A stretch of DNA of 64,000 bases from Pseudomonas viridiflava (GTDB lineage Bacteria; Pseudomonadota; Gammaproteobacteria; Pseudomonadales; Pseudomonadaceae), in contig NZ_UTHA01000221.1 in the NCBI RefSeq assembly GCF_900582195.1, forward strand, positions 87,915 through 151,914. Reading direction: 5' to 3'. The notes under the pieces were generated by a model. It made no database searches and was not told where the DNA came from. It saw only the letters and a list, made by a program, of their open reading frames with translations. The position numbers and the translations under genes were made by a program. This document shows, piece after piece, positions 51,590 to 60,343 of the stretch. Position 1 is the stretch's first letter; each line of letters opens with the position of its first letter.

Positions 51590-52689
51590 ATCGACAACTG
51601 GATCAAGCGCTCGCCCTGCAAATTATCGGTAACTCGCCGCTTGTTCACCGCCAGTTCGCCGATCTTGATCAGTCTGGTGCGGGTGACGTTGCGACTCAGA
51701 CCGAGCAATGCCGCAGTGTGCACCTGGTTGTAATGGCAAAAGCGATACGCCGCCCGCAGCAAAGCGTCTTCGACTTTTTCGTGCAACGCGCCGGCCTGTT
51801 GTGCGAACAGTTTTTGAAAGGCCTGTTCCAGCAATGCCTCCGGTGAATCGTCGGCACTGCTGTGCTGATCGTCCGGGCGTTCGATGCGCAGGTTCGACAG
51901 GCGCAAATCATCGCGTTCGATCACGCCGTTGCGGCAGATCAACAGGGTGTGGTGGATGACGTTTTCCAGCTCACGAATGTTCCCCGGCCAACTGTAGGCA
52001 CGCAGCTTGTGCTCGGCGCCGGGGCTGATGCTGACACGGCCGTAACCGAGGCGCTGGCTGTAGGCTTCGATGAAATGTCGAGTGAGAGGGAGGATGTCGC
52101 CGGGACGGTCGCGCAGTGGGTTCAGTTCCAGATTGACCACGTTGAGTCGGTAATACAGATCCTCGCGGAAATGGCCGGCATTGATGGCTTTTTCCAGCTG
52201 CACGTTGGTCGCTGCCAGCACCCGCACATCGATGGGAATGCTTTTGCGCGAGCCCAGTCGCACCACTTCGCGTTCCTGCAACACCCGCAATAACTTCACC
52301 TGAATCGCCATCGGCAGATCGCCGATCTCATCGAGAAACAACGTGCCGCCGTCCGCTTCTTCGAACCACCCGGCCTTGGCGCTCAGTGCGCCGGTGAACG
52401 CACCTTTTTCATGACCGAACAATTCCGCCTCTACCAGCGATTCGGAAAACGCCCCGCAATTGACCGCGATAAACGGTCGATGACGGCGATTGCTCAGGTT
52501 ATGAATATGCCGCGCCACCAGCTCTTTGCCGGTGCCGGTCTCGCCGATGATCAGCACACTGGCTTCACTCGGCGCGACCTGCTGCAAATGCGCGAGCAGG
52601 GCCTGGGACTTCGGGTCTTCGAAGACCTGCGCAGTGGCGCGGATCGACGTGGCGAGCGCGGGGGAGGGCGGTAGGGTCAGCAGTTGCAT
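51586..52689 (-). CDS. sfnR: Sigma-54-dependent activator SfnR
   Basis: A 367-residue enhancer-binding protein lacking a receiver domain. The AAA+ core (about 20-265) has Walker A GETGTGKE, the sigma-54 contact loop GAFTGA and Walker B GGTLFLDEIGDL; the C-terminal HTH is near 320-345 (NQVHTAALLGLSRNVTRTRL). SfnR controls dimethyl sulfone and methanesulfonate use. It is the last gene of msuEDC-sfnR, so it probably activates its own operon through the sigma-54 promoter before msuE. Confidence 0.88.
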   Translation of the reverse strand: MQLLTLPPSPALATSIRATAQVFEDPKSQALLAHLQQVAPSEASVLIIGETGTGKELVARHIHNLSNRRHRPFIAVNCGAFSESLVEAELFGHEKGAFTGALSAKAGWFEEADGGTLFLDEIGDLPMAIQVKLLRVLQEREVVRLGSRKSIPIDVRVLAATNVQLEKAINAGHFREDLYYRLNVVNLELNPLRDRPGDILPLTRHFIEAYSQRLGYGRVSISPGAEHKLRAYSWPGNIRELENVIHHTLLICRNGVIERDDLRLSNLRIERPDDQHSSADDSPEALLEQAFQKLFAQQAGALHEKVEDALLRAAYRFCHYNQVHTAALLGLSRNVTRTRLIKIGELAVNKRRVTDNLQGERLIQLSI

Positions 52690-52725
52690 GGGCTCGTCCT
52701 TCTTTTTAGTTCAAATGCAGGCAGG

Positions 52726-53913
52726 TCAGGAATAGAAGGTCGGCAGCGGCAGCGACTGATTCAGCGCCCAGTCGCCCAGCTCATGGAGTTTGTAGTCCAG
52801 CGGGTCGTGCAGGGTTTGCGTGCGCAGGTTGCGCCAGTGGCGGTCAAGGCGCAGGGAGGCGTGGGTCGAGCGCGCGCCAGTCACTTCGAACAAACGGCTG
52901 CAAATGTCCAGGCCCTGGCGGCTGGCGGCGACTTTCGCGGTGGCAATCGCTGTCGCGACTTGGCCGCGCTCTTCGGCGCTGAGATTGGCGCCTTTGGCCC
53001 AGGCTTCATCGAGCAACGCCGCCGCGCGTTCGACCAACAGGCGAATGCCTTCCAGCGCCACCCAGAACTCGCCGTAATGCGCGAGCACGTACGGGTCTTC
53101 ACGCACATCACGCGCCGAGGATTTATGCCAGAGCCGGGTTTCGCTGAGGGTGTATTGCCGCGCCTCCTCGAAAGCGCCTTCGGCAATCCCGAGAAACATA
53201 TGCGTGAACGTCAGCTGCGCGATTAGCGGTCGCAAGCAGGCGAACGGCGTGCTTAGCGGGCCGGGATCGAGCAGCAGTTCCGACTCTTCGACGCGCACCC
53301 GTTCAAATGTCGCGCTGCCGCTGTCGGTCTGACGCTGACCGATATTGTTCCAGTCGTTGTGCAGGGTGATGCCACTGCGTCCGCTGGGAATCGCCGCGAT
53401 CAGCAATTTGCCGCCCGCGCTTTCATCGACCGCCGAAGCGATCAGCATTTGTGAGTCGCTGGCGCCGGAGCAGAAGCTTTTCTTCCCGGAAAACTCGCGC
53501 CAGCCACCGAGATTCTTGACCACCGTGCGAGTGTCGAGCGGGTTCAGTGCGTTGCCCCAGAACCAGTTCTGCCGCGCGGTCTGTTCGAACCACGGCTGCC
53601 ATTGTTCCGGCCGGGAAAACAGGCGCACGGTGGCGAGCATCAAATGATGAAAACCAAACACGTGGGCAATCGAGCTGTCGACCTTGGCGAATTCGCGGAC
53701 GACCTGCAGGGTTTCACTCCAGCTCGCGCCGAGGCCGCCGTAGCGGGTGGGAATGCTCAGGGCCAGCAGGCCGCTGTCGCGCAGAGCATCGCGCTCGACC
53801 TTCGGCGTGCCGCCACGTTCGTCACGCTCGACGGCGGTCAGGGCAAACTCGGCGGCCAGTTGGCGGGCGGTCTGCAGCGGGGATAACAAAGTACTTTGTG
53901 GTTTGGCAGTCAC
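52726..53913 (-). CDS. msuC: Flavin-dependent monooxygenase MsuC (SfnB/DszC-like)
   Basis: A 395-residue acyl-CoA dehydrogenase-fold monooxygenase. It has SIPTRYGGLGASWSETLQVV near the N-terminus, a flavin region NPLDTRTVVK..WREFSGKKSFCSGA, and a C-terminal helical domain ending near HDPLDYKLHELG. In P. aeruginosa MsuC is proposed to oxidise methanesulfinate to methanesulfonate with FMNH2 from MsuE. Position between msuD and sfnR supports the name. Confidence 0.85.
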   Translation of the reverse strand: MTAKPQSTLLSPLQTARQLAAEFALTAVERDERGGTPKVERDALRDSGLLALSIPTRYGGLGASWSETLQVVREFAKVDSSIAHVFGFHHLMLATVRLFSRPEQWQPWFEQTARQNWFWGNALNPLDTRTVVKNLGGWREFSGKKSFCSGASDSQMLIASAVDESAGGKLLIAAIPSGRSGITLHNDWNNIGQRQTDSGSATFERVRVEESELLLDPGPLSTPFACLRPLIAQLTFTHMFLGIAEGAFEEARQYTLSETRLWHKSSARDVREDPYVLAHYGEFWVALEGIRLLVERAAALLDEAWAKGANLSAEERGQVATAIATAKVAASRQGLDICSRLFEVTGARSTHASLRLDRHWRNLRTQTLHDPLDYKLHELGDWALNQSLPLPTFYS

Positions 53914-53946
53914 ACGGGGTTCCTCACAGAATCAACGCAGCCCCCC

Positions 53947-53969
53947 TGTGGGAGCAAACTCGCTCCACA
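53947..53969. repeat. Degenerate single REP between msuD and msuC
   Basis: TGTGGGAGC-AAACTC-GCTCCACA: one imperfect REP hairpin with a deleted C in the right arm. Confidence 0.7.
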
Positions 53970-53980
53970 GGAGATCCGGT

Positions 53981-55126
53981 TCAGGCACTGGCTTTTGTGG
54001 GCAACACATCATTGGCAATCATTTCGCCAAACGGCCCGGTCAGATTGGTCACGCCACGCCCGGCCAGACTGGCGTAAGGCTCGGGCAACCGCGGGAACAC
54101 CAGCTCGGCAAAGCGGTAAGCCTCTTCCAGATGCGGATAACCGGAGAAGATGAAACTCTCGATGCCCAGATCCGCGTATTCCTTGATCCGCGCCGCCACT
54201 TGCTGCGGATTGCCGACCAGCGCCGTCCCGGCACCACCGCGCACCAGACCGACACCGGCCCACAGGTTCGGGGCAATTTCGAGGTTATCGCGACGGCCAT
54301 CGTGCAACGCCGCCATGCGCCGTTGACCTTCGGAGTCGAAGCGCGAGAAGGATTTCTGCGCCGCTTCAATGGTCTCGTCGCTGATGTGTTCGATCAGTTT
54401 GTCCGCGGCTTTCCACGCCTCTTCGGCGGTCTCGCGCACGATCACATGCAGACGAATACCGAACTTCACCTTGCGCCCATGCCGCGCCGCACGTTCGCGC
54501 ACATCGGCGAGTTTTTCCGCAACCGCGGCGGGTGGTTCGCCCCAGGTCAGGTAGACATCGACTTGTTCGGCGGCCAGATCATGCGCCGCGTCGGACGAAC
54601 CACCGAAGTACAGCGGTGGATAAGGTTTCTGCACCGGCGGATACAACGCTTTGGCGTTCTGCACCTTCAGGTGTTTGCCGTCGAAATCCACCGCTTCGCC
54701 TTGCAACACGCGGCGCCAGATCTTCAGGAATTCATCGGTGACTTCATAGCGCTCGGCGTGGCTGAGGAAACTGCCGTCGCCACGGTTTTCATCCGGATCG
54801 CCGCCGGTCACCACGTTGATCAACAAGCGCCCGTTGGACAGTCGATCGAGGGTCGCGGCCATACGCGCAGAAACCGTCGGCGAAATGATCCCCGGACGGA
54901 TCGCCACCAGATAGCGCAGGCGTTCGGTCAACGGCACCAGTGCCGAAGCGATGACCCACGAGTCCTCGCAGGAACGCCCGGTGGGAATCAGCACGCCGTG
55001 GTAGCCGAGGCTGTCAGCGGCCTGTGCCACTTGTTTCAGATAGTTGAGGGTGACCGGGCGCGCGCCTTGGGTGGTGCCCAGATAATGGCCATCACCGTGG
55101 GTCGGCAGGAACCAGAAAACATCCAT
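53981..55126 (-). CDS. msuD: FMNH2-dependent alkanesulfonate monooxygenase MsuD
   Basis: A 381-residue SsuD/bacterial-luciferase-like TIM-barrel enzyme (MDVFWFLPTHGDGHYLG; LVAIRPGIISPTVSARMAATLDRLS; NVVTGGDPDENRGDG). It cleaves methanesulfonate to sulfite and formaldehyde using FMNH2 supplied by MsuE. It lies 10 nt after msuE in the msuEDC order. SsuD is the close alternative, but no ssu transporter genes accompany it. Confidence 0.9.
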   Translation of the reverse strand: MDVFWFLPTHGDGHYLGTTQGARPVTLNYLKQVAQAADSLGYHGVLIPTGRSCEDSWVIASALVPLTERLRYLVAIRPGIISPTVSARMAATLDRLSNGRLLINVVTGGDPDENRGDGSFLSHAERYEVTDEFLKIWRRVLQGEAVDFDGKHLKVQNAKALYPPVQKPYPPLYFGGSSDAAHDLAAEQVDVYLTWGEPPAAVAEKLADVRERAARHGRKVKFGIRLHVIVRETAEEAWKAADKLIEHISDETIEAAQKSFSRFDSEGQRRMAALHDGRRDNLEIAPNLWAGVGLVRGGAGTALVGNPQQVAARIKEYADLGIESFIFSGYPHLEEAYRFAELVFPRLPEPYASLAGRGVTNLTGPFGEMIANDVLPTKASA

Positions 55127-55136
55127 GAACGGCTCC

Positions 55137-55700
55137 TCAGGCGATTTTCAGCAAGGGTTTGATTTGGGTGGCGAATAGCGGCGCTGCGCGTTCGGCGGCG
55201 AGGCGGATGCGCGCCTTCAACAGTTCGCTGGTGATCTGGTAATCGGCGAAGTCGGCTTCGGTGGCGTACACGCCGATTGGTAAGGTCATGGCCTGGAAGA
55301 AGCTGAACAGCGGCCGCAACTGGTGATCGAGCACCAGCGCATGACGTTCGCTACCGCCGGTAGCTGCGAGCAGAACCGGTGTGTCGATCAGTGCGTTGAG
55401 GTCGATCAGGTCGAACAAGTGCTTGAGCAGACCCGGGTAGGAACCGCGATAGACAGGCGCGGCGACGATCAGCAGATCGGCCTGTTCAATGGCCTGCAAC
55501 TCGGCTTCAACTTCTGCACTGAGTTCCTGACGCGACAGCGCGCCGCCGAGCGGGCGGGCGATATCACCGAGTTCGATCAAATGGCTTTCAATGGACAAGT
55601 GCTCGGCCAGTTCGGCGAGCAAGGCTTGGGTCAGCACTAGGGTTCGGGACGGACGCCAGGTGCCGCCGGAGAGGGCGACGACTTTCAGGGGACGCGACAT
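55137..55700 (-). CDS. msuE: NAD(P)H:FMN reductase MsuE
   Basis: A 187-residue flavodoxin-fold reductase (VVALSGGTWRPSRT phosphate-binding loop; APVYRGSYPGLLKHLFDL; GGSERHALVLDHQLRPLF). It supplies FMNH2 to MsuD and MsuC. ATG 55700 has AGGAA 8 nt upstream. It is first in the operon, 57 nt downstream of a sigma-54 promoter. Confidence 0.9.
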   Translation of the reverse strand: MSRPLKVVALSGGTWRPSRTLVLTQALLAELAEHLSIESHLIELGDIARPLGGALSRQELSAEVEAELQAIEQADLLIVAAPVYRGSYPGLLKHLFDLIDLNALIDTPVLLAATGGSERHALVLDHQLRPLFSFFQAMTLPIGVYATEADFADYQITSELLKARIRLAAERAAPLFATQIKPLLKIA

Positions 55701-55756
55701 GATCAGTTCCTTTTTCAACAGTTGCTCAGCTAGCAGTGAGTGAGTCACCGGGTCTG

Positions 55757-55773
55757 AGCAAGCGCTGTACCAA
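55757..55773 (-). promoter_or_regulatory. Sigma-54 promoter of msuEDC-sfnR
   Basis: On the minus strand TTGGTACAGCGCTTGCT matches the -24/-12 consensus YTGGCACG-N4-TTGCW with two changes; GG and GC are 10 nt apart as required. It ends 57 nt before msuE. Confidence 0.87.
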
Positions 55774-55865
55774 TTCCTGGAAGCCCCGGTTTACAAAGCG
55801 TTGAGCGTTAGCGTGGCGGTCGTCACTGTGAATATCAGGGCGCTTTGTTGAATCAGTGTTGGTTG

Positions 55866-55886
55866 AGCAACAGTTGCTGGAGCAAC
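55866..55886. promoter_or_regulatory. Enhancer-like repeats for a sigma-54 activator
   Basis: AGCAAC-A-GTTGCT-GG-AGCAAC: three alternating copies of one 6-mer forming two overlapping palindromes, about 95-110 bp upstream of the -24 element. This is the expected place for SfnR binding. A further GTTGCT (CAGTTGCTCAGC) occurs near 55720. Confidence 0.65.
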
Positions 55887-56089
55887 AGTGAGCGGCGCAT
55901 GGATGGAGTTATAAAGGCTGTTTGTTATTCCGTAAAAGAACGTTAATCGATATTTATAGATCGTTAGGAGATATGCGGCAGCTTGTGTCGAATTCCTGAT
56001 AGCCACTATTGAGAGCGTTGATTTCTGCGCGAGCGTGCCCGGGCGTAGCCTTTGTCCATCGACTCCCCATTGCTCGCCAGGACGCTCCC

Positions 56090-56347
56090 ATGAATCGTTT
56101 ACTGACTGTTTCCCTGCTGCTCGCTGTCTCCGTACTCGCCGGTTGTGCCGGACACGTTTCGCCGGAGCTGCGCCCTTACACCGATGAAGAATCCCGCGAA
56201 TTGGCGATGGAAGCACTGAACCGCAGCGGCTTGTCTTTCGATGAATACCACGCGAAAAAAGCGCAATTGCTCGGTCAGACGCCGTTCGACAAAAAAGCTG
56301 AAATGAGTGCCGAACGTGCCGTACAGCTGCACGGCCGTCCTAGCTGA
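56090..56347 (+). CDS. Small lipoprotein of unknown function
   Basis: An 85-residue protein with a lipoprotein signal (MNRLLTVSLLLAVSVLAGC, lipobox LAGC) and a short charged mature part (DEESRELAMEALNRSGLSFDEYHAKKAQLLGQ). I do not recognise a domain. It stands alone between the divergent msu operon and a LysE-family gene. Confidence 0.8.
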   Translation: MNRLLTVSLLLAVSVLAGCAGHVSPELRPYTDEESRELAMEALNRSGLSFDEYHAKKAQLLGQTPFDKKAEMSAERAVQLHGRPS

Positions 56348-56448
56348 TAACAAACTGTACTGCTGGAAGTTTTACCCAACTGTCCGTGGGCTTGCCGGGC
56401 GGCGTGGGATAGGGTCAACACCTGAATGACCCTGATGGATTGCCTGCC

Positions 56449-57063
56449 ATGACCCTCTCGCTTGACCTGCTGTTGGGCTTTGCCCTGTTTGCCCTTGTCA
56501 CCTCGATTACGCCGGGGCCGAACAACACCATGTTGCTCGCATCGGGGGTGAATTTCGGCTTCAACCGCACCATCCCGCACATGCTCGGAATTACTTGTGG
56601 CTTCTTCGTTCTGGTGGTCGCGGTGGGCTTTGGCCTCGGCGCGGTGTTTCAGAACTATCCGATTCTCTACACGGTTCTGCGCTATGTCGGCGCGGCGTAC
56701 CTGTTGTATCTGGCGTGGAAAATTGCTAACTCGGGCCCCGTCAGCGACAGTGCCGCAGGCGAAGCGAAGCCGATCAGCTACCTTGGCGCCGCCGCGTTCC
56801 AGTGGGTCAATCCCAAGGCGTGGATCATGGCCATTGGCGCCATCAGCACCTACACACCGATGCAGGGCTATTTCACCAATGTCGTGGTGATTGCCGCGGT
56901 GTTTGCCATCATCAACCTGCCGAGCGTCGGCGTCTGGGCGGCCTGCGGTACGTTGTTGCGCAATGTGCTGAAGGATCCGCGCTGGTTGCGCGTGTTCAAC
57001 TGGGGCATGGCGGCGCTGTTGGTGATTTCGCTGTACCCGTTACTTCTCGAAAGCTTTAGCTGA
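56449..57063 (+). CDS. LysE/RhtB-family amino acid exporter
   Basis: A 204-residue inner-membrane protein with six hydrophobic segments and the family motif TSITPGPNNTMLLASGVNFGF near the N-terminus; VNPKAWIMAIGAI follows in the middle. Members export lysine, homoserine, cysteine or similar; the substrate is not evident. ATG 56449 was preferred to TTG 56440 on homology; the ribosome site is weak. Confidence 0.87.
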   Translation: MTLSLDLLLGFALFALVTSITPGPNNTMLLASGVNFGFNRTIPHMLGITCGFFVLVVAVGFGLGAVFQNYPILYTVLRYVGAAYLLYLAWKIANSGPVSDSAAGEAKPISYLGAAAFQWVNPKAWIMAIGAISTYTPMQGYFTNVVVIAAVFAIINLPSVGVWAACGTLLRNVLKDPRWLRVFNWGMAALLVISLYPLLLESFS

Positions 57064-57190
57064 CGCATCGCTTCAACCGCAGGCCGGATGCCTGTTAAGC
57101 TCGACTTCAGGAGCGTTCCTACGCACTTTTAAATGAAGTTGTTCTTCTTTAACGGCATCCGATCAGGTATTGATGACGCTCTCGAACCGA

Positions 57191-57213
57191 CGCGCAGCTC
57201 ACAAGGCTGCGCG
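57191..57213 (+). other. Hairpin in leader of cysteine desulfurase gene
   Basis: CGCGCAGC, 7-nt loop, GCTGCGCG: a perfect 8-bp stem 55 nt before the ATG, without a T tract. It could be a leader structure; no regulator family is recognised. Confidence 0.4.
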
Positions 57214-57268
57214 GTGCCGTTTGCAGACACGAGCCTCCTGATCCCGGAACACGCTCTGCGAGTCTTTT

Positions 57269-58435
57269 ATGAACACACGTCCGTTGTATTTCGATTACGC
57301 CGCCACCACCCCGGTCGACGAGCGGGTCATCCAGGTGATGATCGAGTGTCTGGGGTTTCACGGTAACTTTGGCAACCCGGCTTCCAGCTCCCACGCGTTC
57401 GGCCAGCAGGCCCGGCACACGGTCGAGCAGGCCCGCCAACAGGTCGCCGATCTGGTCGGCGCCAATGCCGAACAGATTGTCTGGACCTCCGGTGCCACCG
57501 AGTCCAATAACCTCGCCCTCAAAGGCGTAGCCCAGGCGCGCGGGGTTTCCGGCGGCCACATCATTACCAGTCAGATCGAACACAAAGCCATCCTCGATAC
57601 CGCCCGCCAGTTGCAGGACGCCGGCATCGCCGTGACTTATCTGGTGCCGGACGCCGATGGCCTGATCACGCCGCAAGCGGTCAGTGAAGCCATGCGTGAG
57701 GACACCTTTCTGGTGTCGCTGATGCTGGTCAACAACGAATTAGGCACGGTCAACGATGTTCAAGCGATTGGCGCCGTTGTGCGTAGTCGGGAGGCGTTGT
57801 TCCATGTCGACGCGGCGCAAGGCGCCGGCAAAGTGGCCATCGATCTGAGGCAATGGCCGGTGGATCTGATGTCGTTTTCCGCACACAAACTTTACGGCCC
57901 CAAAGGCATCGGCGCGTTGTACGTCGGCCCACGAGCGCAGCAGCGGTTGCAGGCGCAGATTCACGGCGGTGGTCACGAGGGCGGTTTGCGCTCCGGGACC
58001 TTGGCGACGCACCAGATTGCCGGGATGGGTGCAGCGTTTGCCTTGGCCGCCCAGGCGTTCGATGCCGAGAAAAAAACCATCGTCGCACTGCGTGAGCGCT
58101 TGCTCGAACAACTGCTCGCTTTGCCGGGCGTGCGCCTGAACGGTTGCGCCACTCAGCGCATCCCGCACACCTTGAGCCTGACCTTCAGCGAAGGCGAATT
58201 CAACAGCGCGACGTTGAGTCATTCGATTGCCTTTTCCGCGACTTCGGCCTGCAATTCGGCGAGTAACGCGCCGTCCCACGTGCTATTGGCGCTGGGGCAT
58301 GATGCGCATCTGGCCGGTCGCACCATTCGCCTGAGTCTCGGCCGCTTCACCACCGCCGACGATATCGACAAGGCCGTTCAACTGATCAAGAACGCCTGCG
58401 CCAGTGCTCCGGCATTCTGGGCGACAGGGCTTTAA
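57269..58435 (+). CDS. Cysteine desulfurase (IscS/NifS family), stand-alone
   Basis: A 388-residue class V PLP enzyme (YFDYAATTPVD at the N-terminus; GATESNNLALKG; PLP Lys207 in SFSAHKLYGPKG; catalytic Cys328 in SATSACNSASNAPSHVL, the same context as IscS). It releases sulfur from cysteine as a persulfide. There is no iscR, iscU or hscBA beside it, so it is a second, free-standing desulfurase whose acceptor is unknown. Confidence 0.9.
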   Translation: MNTRPLYFDYAATTPVDERVIQVMIECLGFHGNFGNPASSSHAFGQQARHTVEQARQQVADLVGANAEQIVWTSGATESNNLALKGVAQARGVSGGHIITSQIEHKAILDTARQLQDAGIAVTYLVPDADGLITPQAVSEAMREDTFLVSLMLVNNELGTVNDVQAIGAVVRSREALFHVDAAQGAGKVAIDLRQWPVDLMSFSAHKLYGPKGIGALYVGPRAQQRLQAQIHGGGHEGGLRSGTLATHQIAGMGAAFALAAQAFDAEKKTIVALRERLLEQLLALPGVRLNGCATQRIPHTLSLTFSEGEFNSATLSHSIAFSATSACNSASNAPSHVLLALGHDAHLAGRTIRLSLGRFTTADDIDKAVQLIKNACASAPAFWATGL

Positions 58436-58491
58436 ACGAGCCGACCTCACGGCTACGAACAATAACGATGAAGTGATTAGCAGGAGACATG

Positions 58492-60300
58492 ATGAGTACC
58501 CAGACCTCGACCGAAGGATCGGTGCCCCAGCGCTTGGCGCACACCCGTGAACTGATGCGCCGTGAAGGCATTCACGCATTGTTGGTGCCGTCCGCCGATC
58601 CGCATTTGTCGGAATATCTGCCGGGTTACTGGCAGGGCCGGCAGTGGTTGTCGGGCTTCCATGGTTCGGTCGGCACTTTGATTGTCACCGCTGATTTCGC
58701 CGGCGTCTGGGCCGACAGTCGTTACTGGGAACAGGCGACCAAGGAACTCAAGGGCAGCGGCATCGAGCTGGTCAAGTTGCAACCGGGTCAACCGAGCCCG
58801 CTGGACTGGCTTGCCGAGCAGACACCGGAAGGTGGCGTGGTCGCGGTTGACGGTGCGGTGATGGCGGTGGCGTCGGCGCGTACGCTGAGCAGCAAGCTCG
58901 AAGCACGCGGTGCACGTCTGCGCACCGACATCGATTTGCTGCAGGAAGTCTGGAGTGATCGCCCGAGCCTGCCGAATGCACCGATCTATCAGCATCTGCC
59001 CCCGCAAGCGACGGTCAGCCGTGGTGAGAAACTGGCCAAACTGCGCGAAACCCTGCAAGAGCGCGGCGCTGACTGGCATTTCATCGCCACTCTCGACGAC
59101 ATTGCCTGGCTGTTCAACCTGCGTGGCGGCGATGTGTCGTTCAATCCGGTGTTTGTTTCGTTTGCGCTGATCAGTCAGCAACAGGCCACGTTGTTCGTAG
59201 CGTTGAGCAAGGTCGACGCAGATTTGCGCGCGGTGCTGGAGACGGACGGCGTGACGCTGCGTGATTACAGCGAAGTGACCGATGCCCTGCGTGCCGTGCC
59301 GAGTGGCGCGAGCCTGCTGGTCGACCCGGCGCGAGTGACCAGTGGTTTGCTGGATAACCTCGACAGCACGGTGAAGCTGGTCGAAGGCCTGAACCCGACC
59401 ACGTTGGCCAAGTCGCAGAAAAGTGAGGCGGACGCTGAACATATCCGCAAAGCGATGGAACAGGATGGTGCGGCGCTGTGCGAGTTTTTTGCCTGGCTGG
59501 AATCGGCTTGGGGTCGCGAGCGCATTACCGAATTGACCATCGACGAAAAGCTCACCGCTGCTCGTGAGCGTCGTCCGGATTATGTCTCGCTGAGTTTCAA
59601 CACGATTGCCGCGTTCAACGCCAACGGCGCCATGCCGCATTACCACGCCACTGAAGAAGAACACGCGGTAATTGAGGGTGACGGCTTGCTGCTGATCGAC
59701 TCGGGCGGTCAATACCTGGGCGGCACCACGGATATCACGCGGATGGTGCCGGTCGGTACACCGACCGAAGAGCAGAAACGCGATTGCACACGCGTGTTGA
59801 AAGGCGTGATTGCCCTGTCGCGAGCACAGTTCCCGAAAGGCATTCTCTCGCCGCTGCTCGATGCCATTGCCCGTGCGCCGATCTGGGCCGAAAGCGTCGA
59901 TTACGGTCACGGCACCGGTCACGGCGTTGGCTACTTCCTCAACGTCCATGAAGGCCCACAGGTGATTGCGTATCAGGCTGCGCCTGCACCGCAGACGGCC
60001 ATGCAGCCGGGGATGATCACTTCGATTGAGCCGGGTACGTATCGTCCGGGCCGTTGGGGCGTGCGGATCGAGAACCTGGCGATGAACCGCGAGGCGGGCA
60101 GCAGCGAATTCGGTGAATTCCTCAAGTTTGAAACCTTGACGCTGTGCCCGATCGACACGCGGTGCCTGCTGCCAGCGCTGCTGACGGAAGAAGAGAAACA
60201 GTGGTTCAACGGCTACCACGCGCAAGTGCGTGAGCGCTTGAGTCCGTTGCTTGAGGGTGCTGCGCTGGAATGGCTGAACACCCGCACTGCGGCCATCTGA
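58492..60300 (+). CDS. Xaa-Pro aminopeptidase (M24B, aminopeptidase P family)
   Basis: A 602-residue three-domain aminopeptidase P of the long (eukaryote-like) form: two creatinase-like N-terminal domains (1-300) and the pita-bread catalytic domain. Metal ligands are the Asp pair in LIDSGGQYLGGTTDITR, His in YGHGTGHGVGYFLNVHEG, Glu in SIEPGTYRPG and Glu in GVRIENLAM. It removes N-terminal residues preceding proline. The second of two adjacent ATGs is used because AGGAG is then 5 nt away. Confidence 0.92.
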   Translation: MSTQTSTEGSVPQRLAHTRELMRREGIHALLVPSADPHLSEYLPGYWQGRQWLSGFHGSVGTLIVTADFAGVWADSRYWEQATKELKGSGIELVKLQPGQPSPLDWLAEQTPEGGVVAVDGAVMAVASARTLSSKLEARGARLRTDIDLLQEVWSDRPSLPNAPIYQHLPPQATVSRGEKLAKLRETLQERGADWHFIATLDDIAWLFNLRGGDVSFNPVFVSFALISQQQATLFVALSKVDADLRAVLETDGVTLRDYSEVTDALRAVPSGASLLVDPARVTSGLLDNLDSTVKLVEGLNPTTLAKSQKSEADAEHIRKAMEQDGAALCEFFAWLESAWGRERITELTIDEKLTAARERRPDYVSLSFNTIAAFNANGAMPHYHATEEEHAVIEGDGLLLIDSGGQYLGGTTDITRMVPVGTPTEEQKRDCTRVLKGVIALSRAQFPKGILSPLLDAIARAPIWAESVDYGHGTGHGVGYFLNVHEGPQVIAYQAAPAPQTAMQPGMITSIEPGTYRPGRWGVRIENLAMNREAGSSEFGEFLKFETLTLCPIDTRCLLPALLTEEEKQWFNGYHAQVRERLSPLLEGAALEWLNTRTAAI

Positions 60301-60309
60301 TCGGCTGGA

Positions 60310-60337
60310 ATTCAGGCGCTGTTAGCAGCGCCTGAAT
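60310..60337. terminator. Hairpin between convergent genes
   Basis: ATTCAGGCGCTG and CAGCGCCTGAAT form a perfect 12-bp stem with a 4-nt loop. No T tract, so termination is probable but not certain. Confidence 0.7.
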
Positions 60338-60343
60338 GATCGC

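Larger units (their letters stand above)
55701..56089. other. Regulatory region upstream of msuE
   Basis: 389 nt holding the sigma-54 promoter (55757-55773), an enhancer-like repeat block (55866-55886) and an AT-rich segment (55910-55990). The right end is the leader of a small lipoprotein gene. No other gene is visible. Confidence 0.75.

Noticed and set aside
1807..53969. Possible CRISPR array from repeated palindromic units
   Set aside because: The repeats are scattered kilobases apart as single or double hairpins with no spacer series; they are REP elements.
57133..57366. Possible small gene upstream of the cysteine desulfurase
   Set aside because: No ribosome site, no family resemblance, and it overlaps the desulfurase start; treated as leader sequence.
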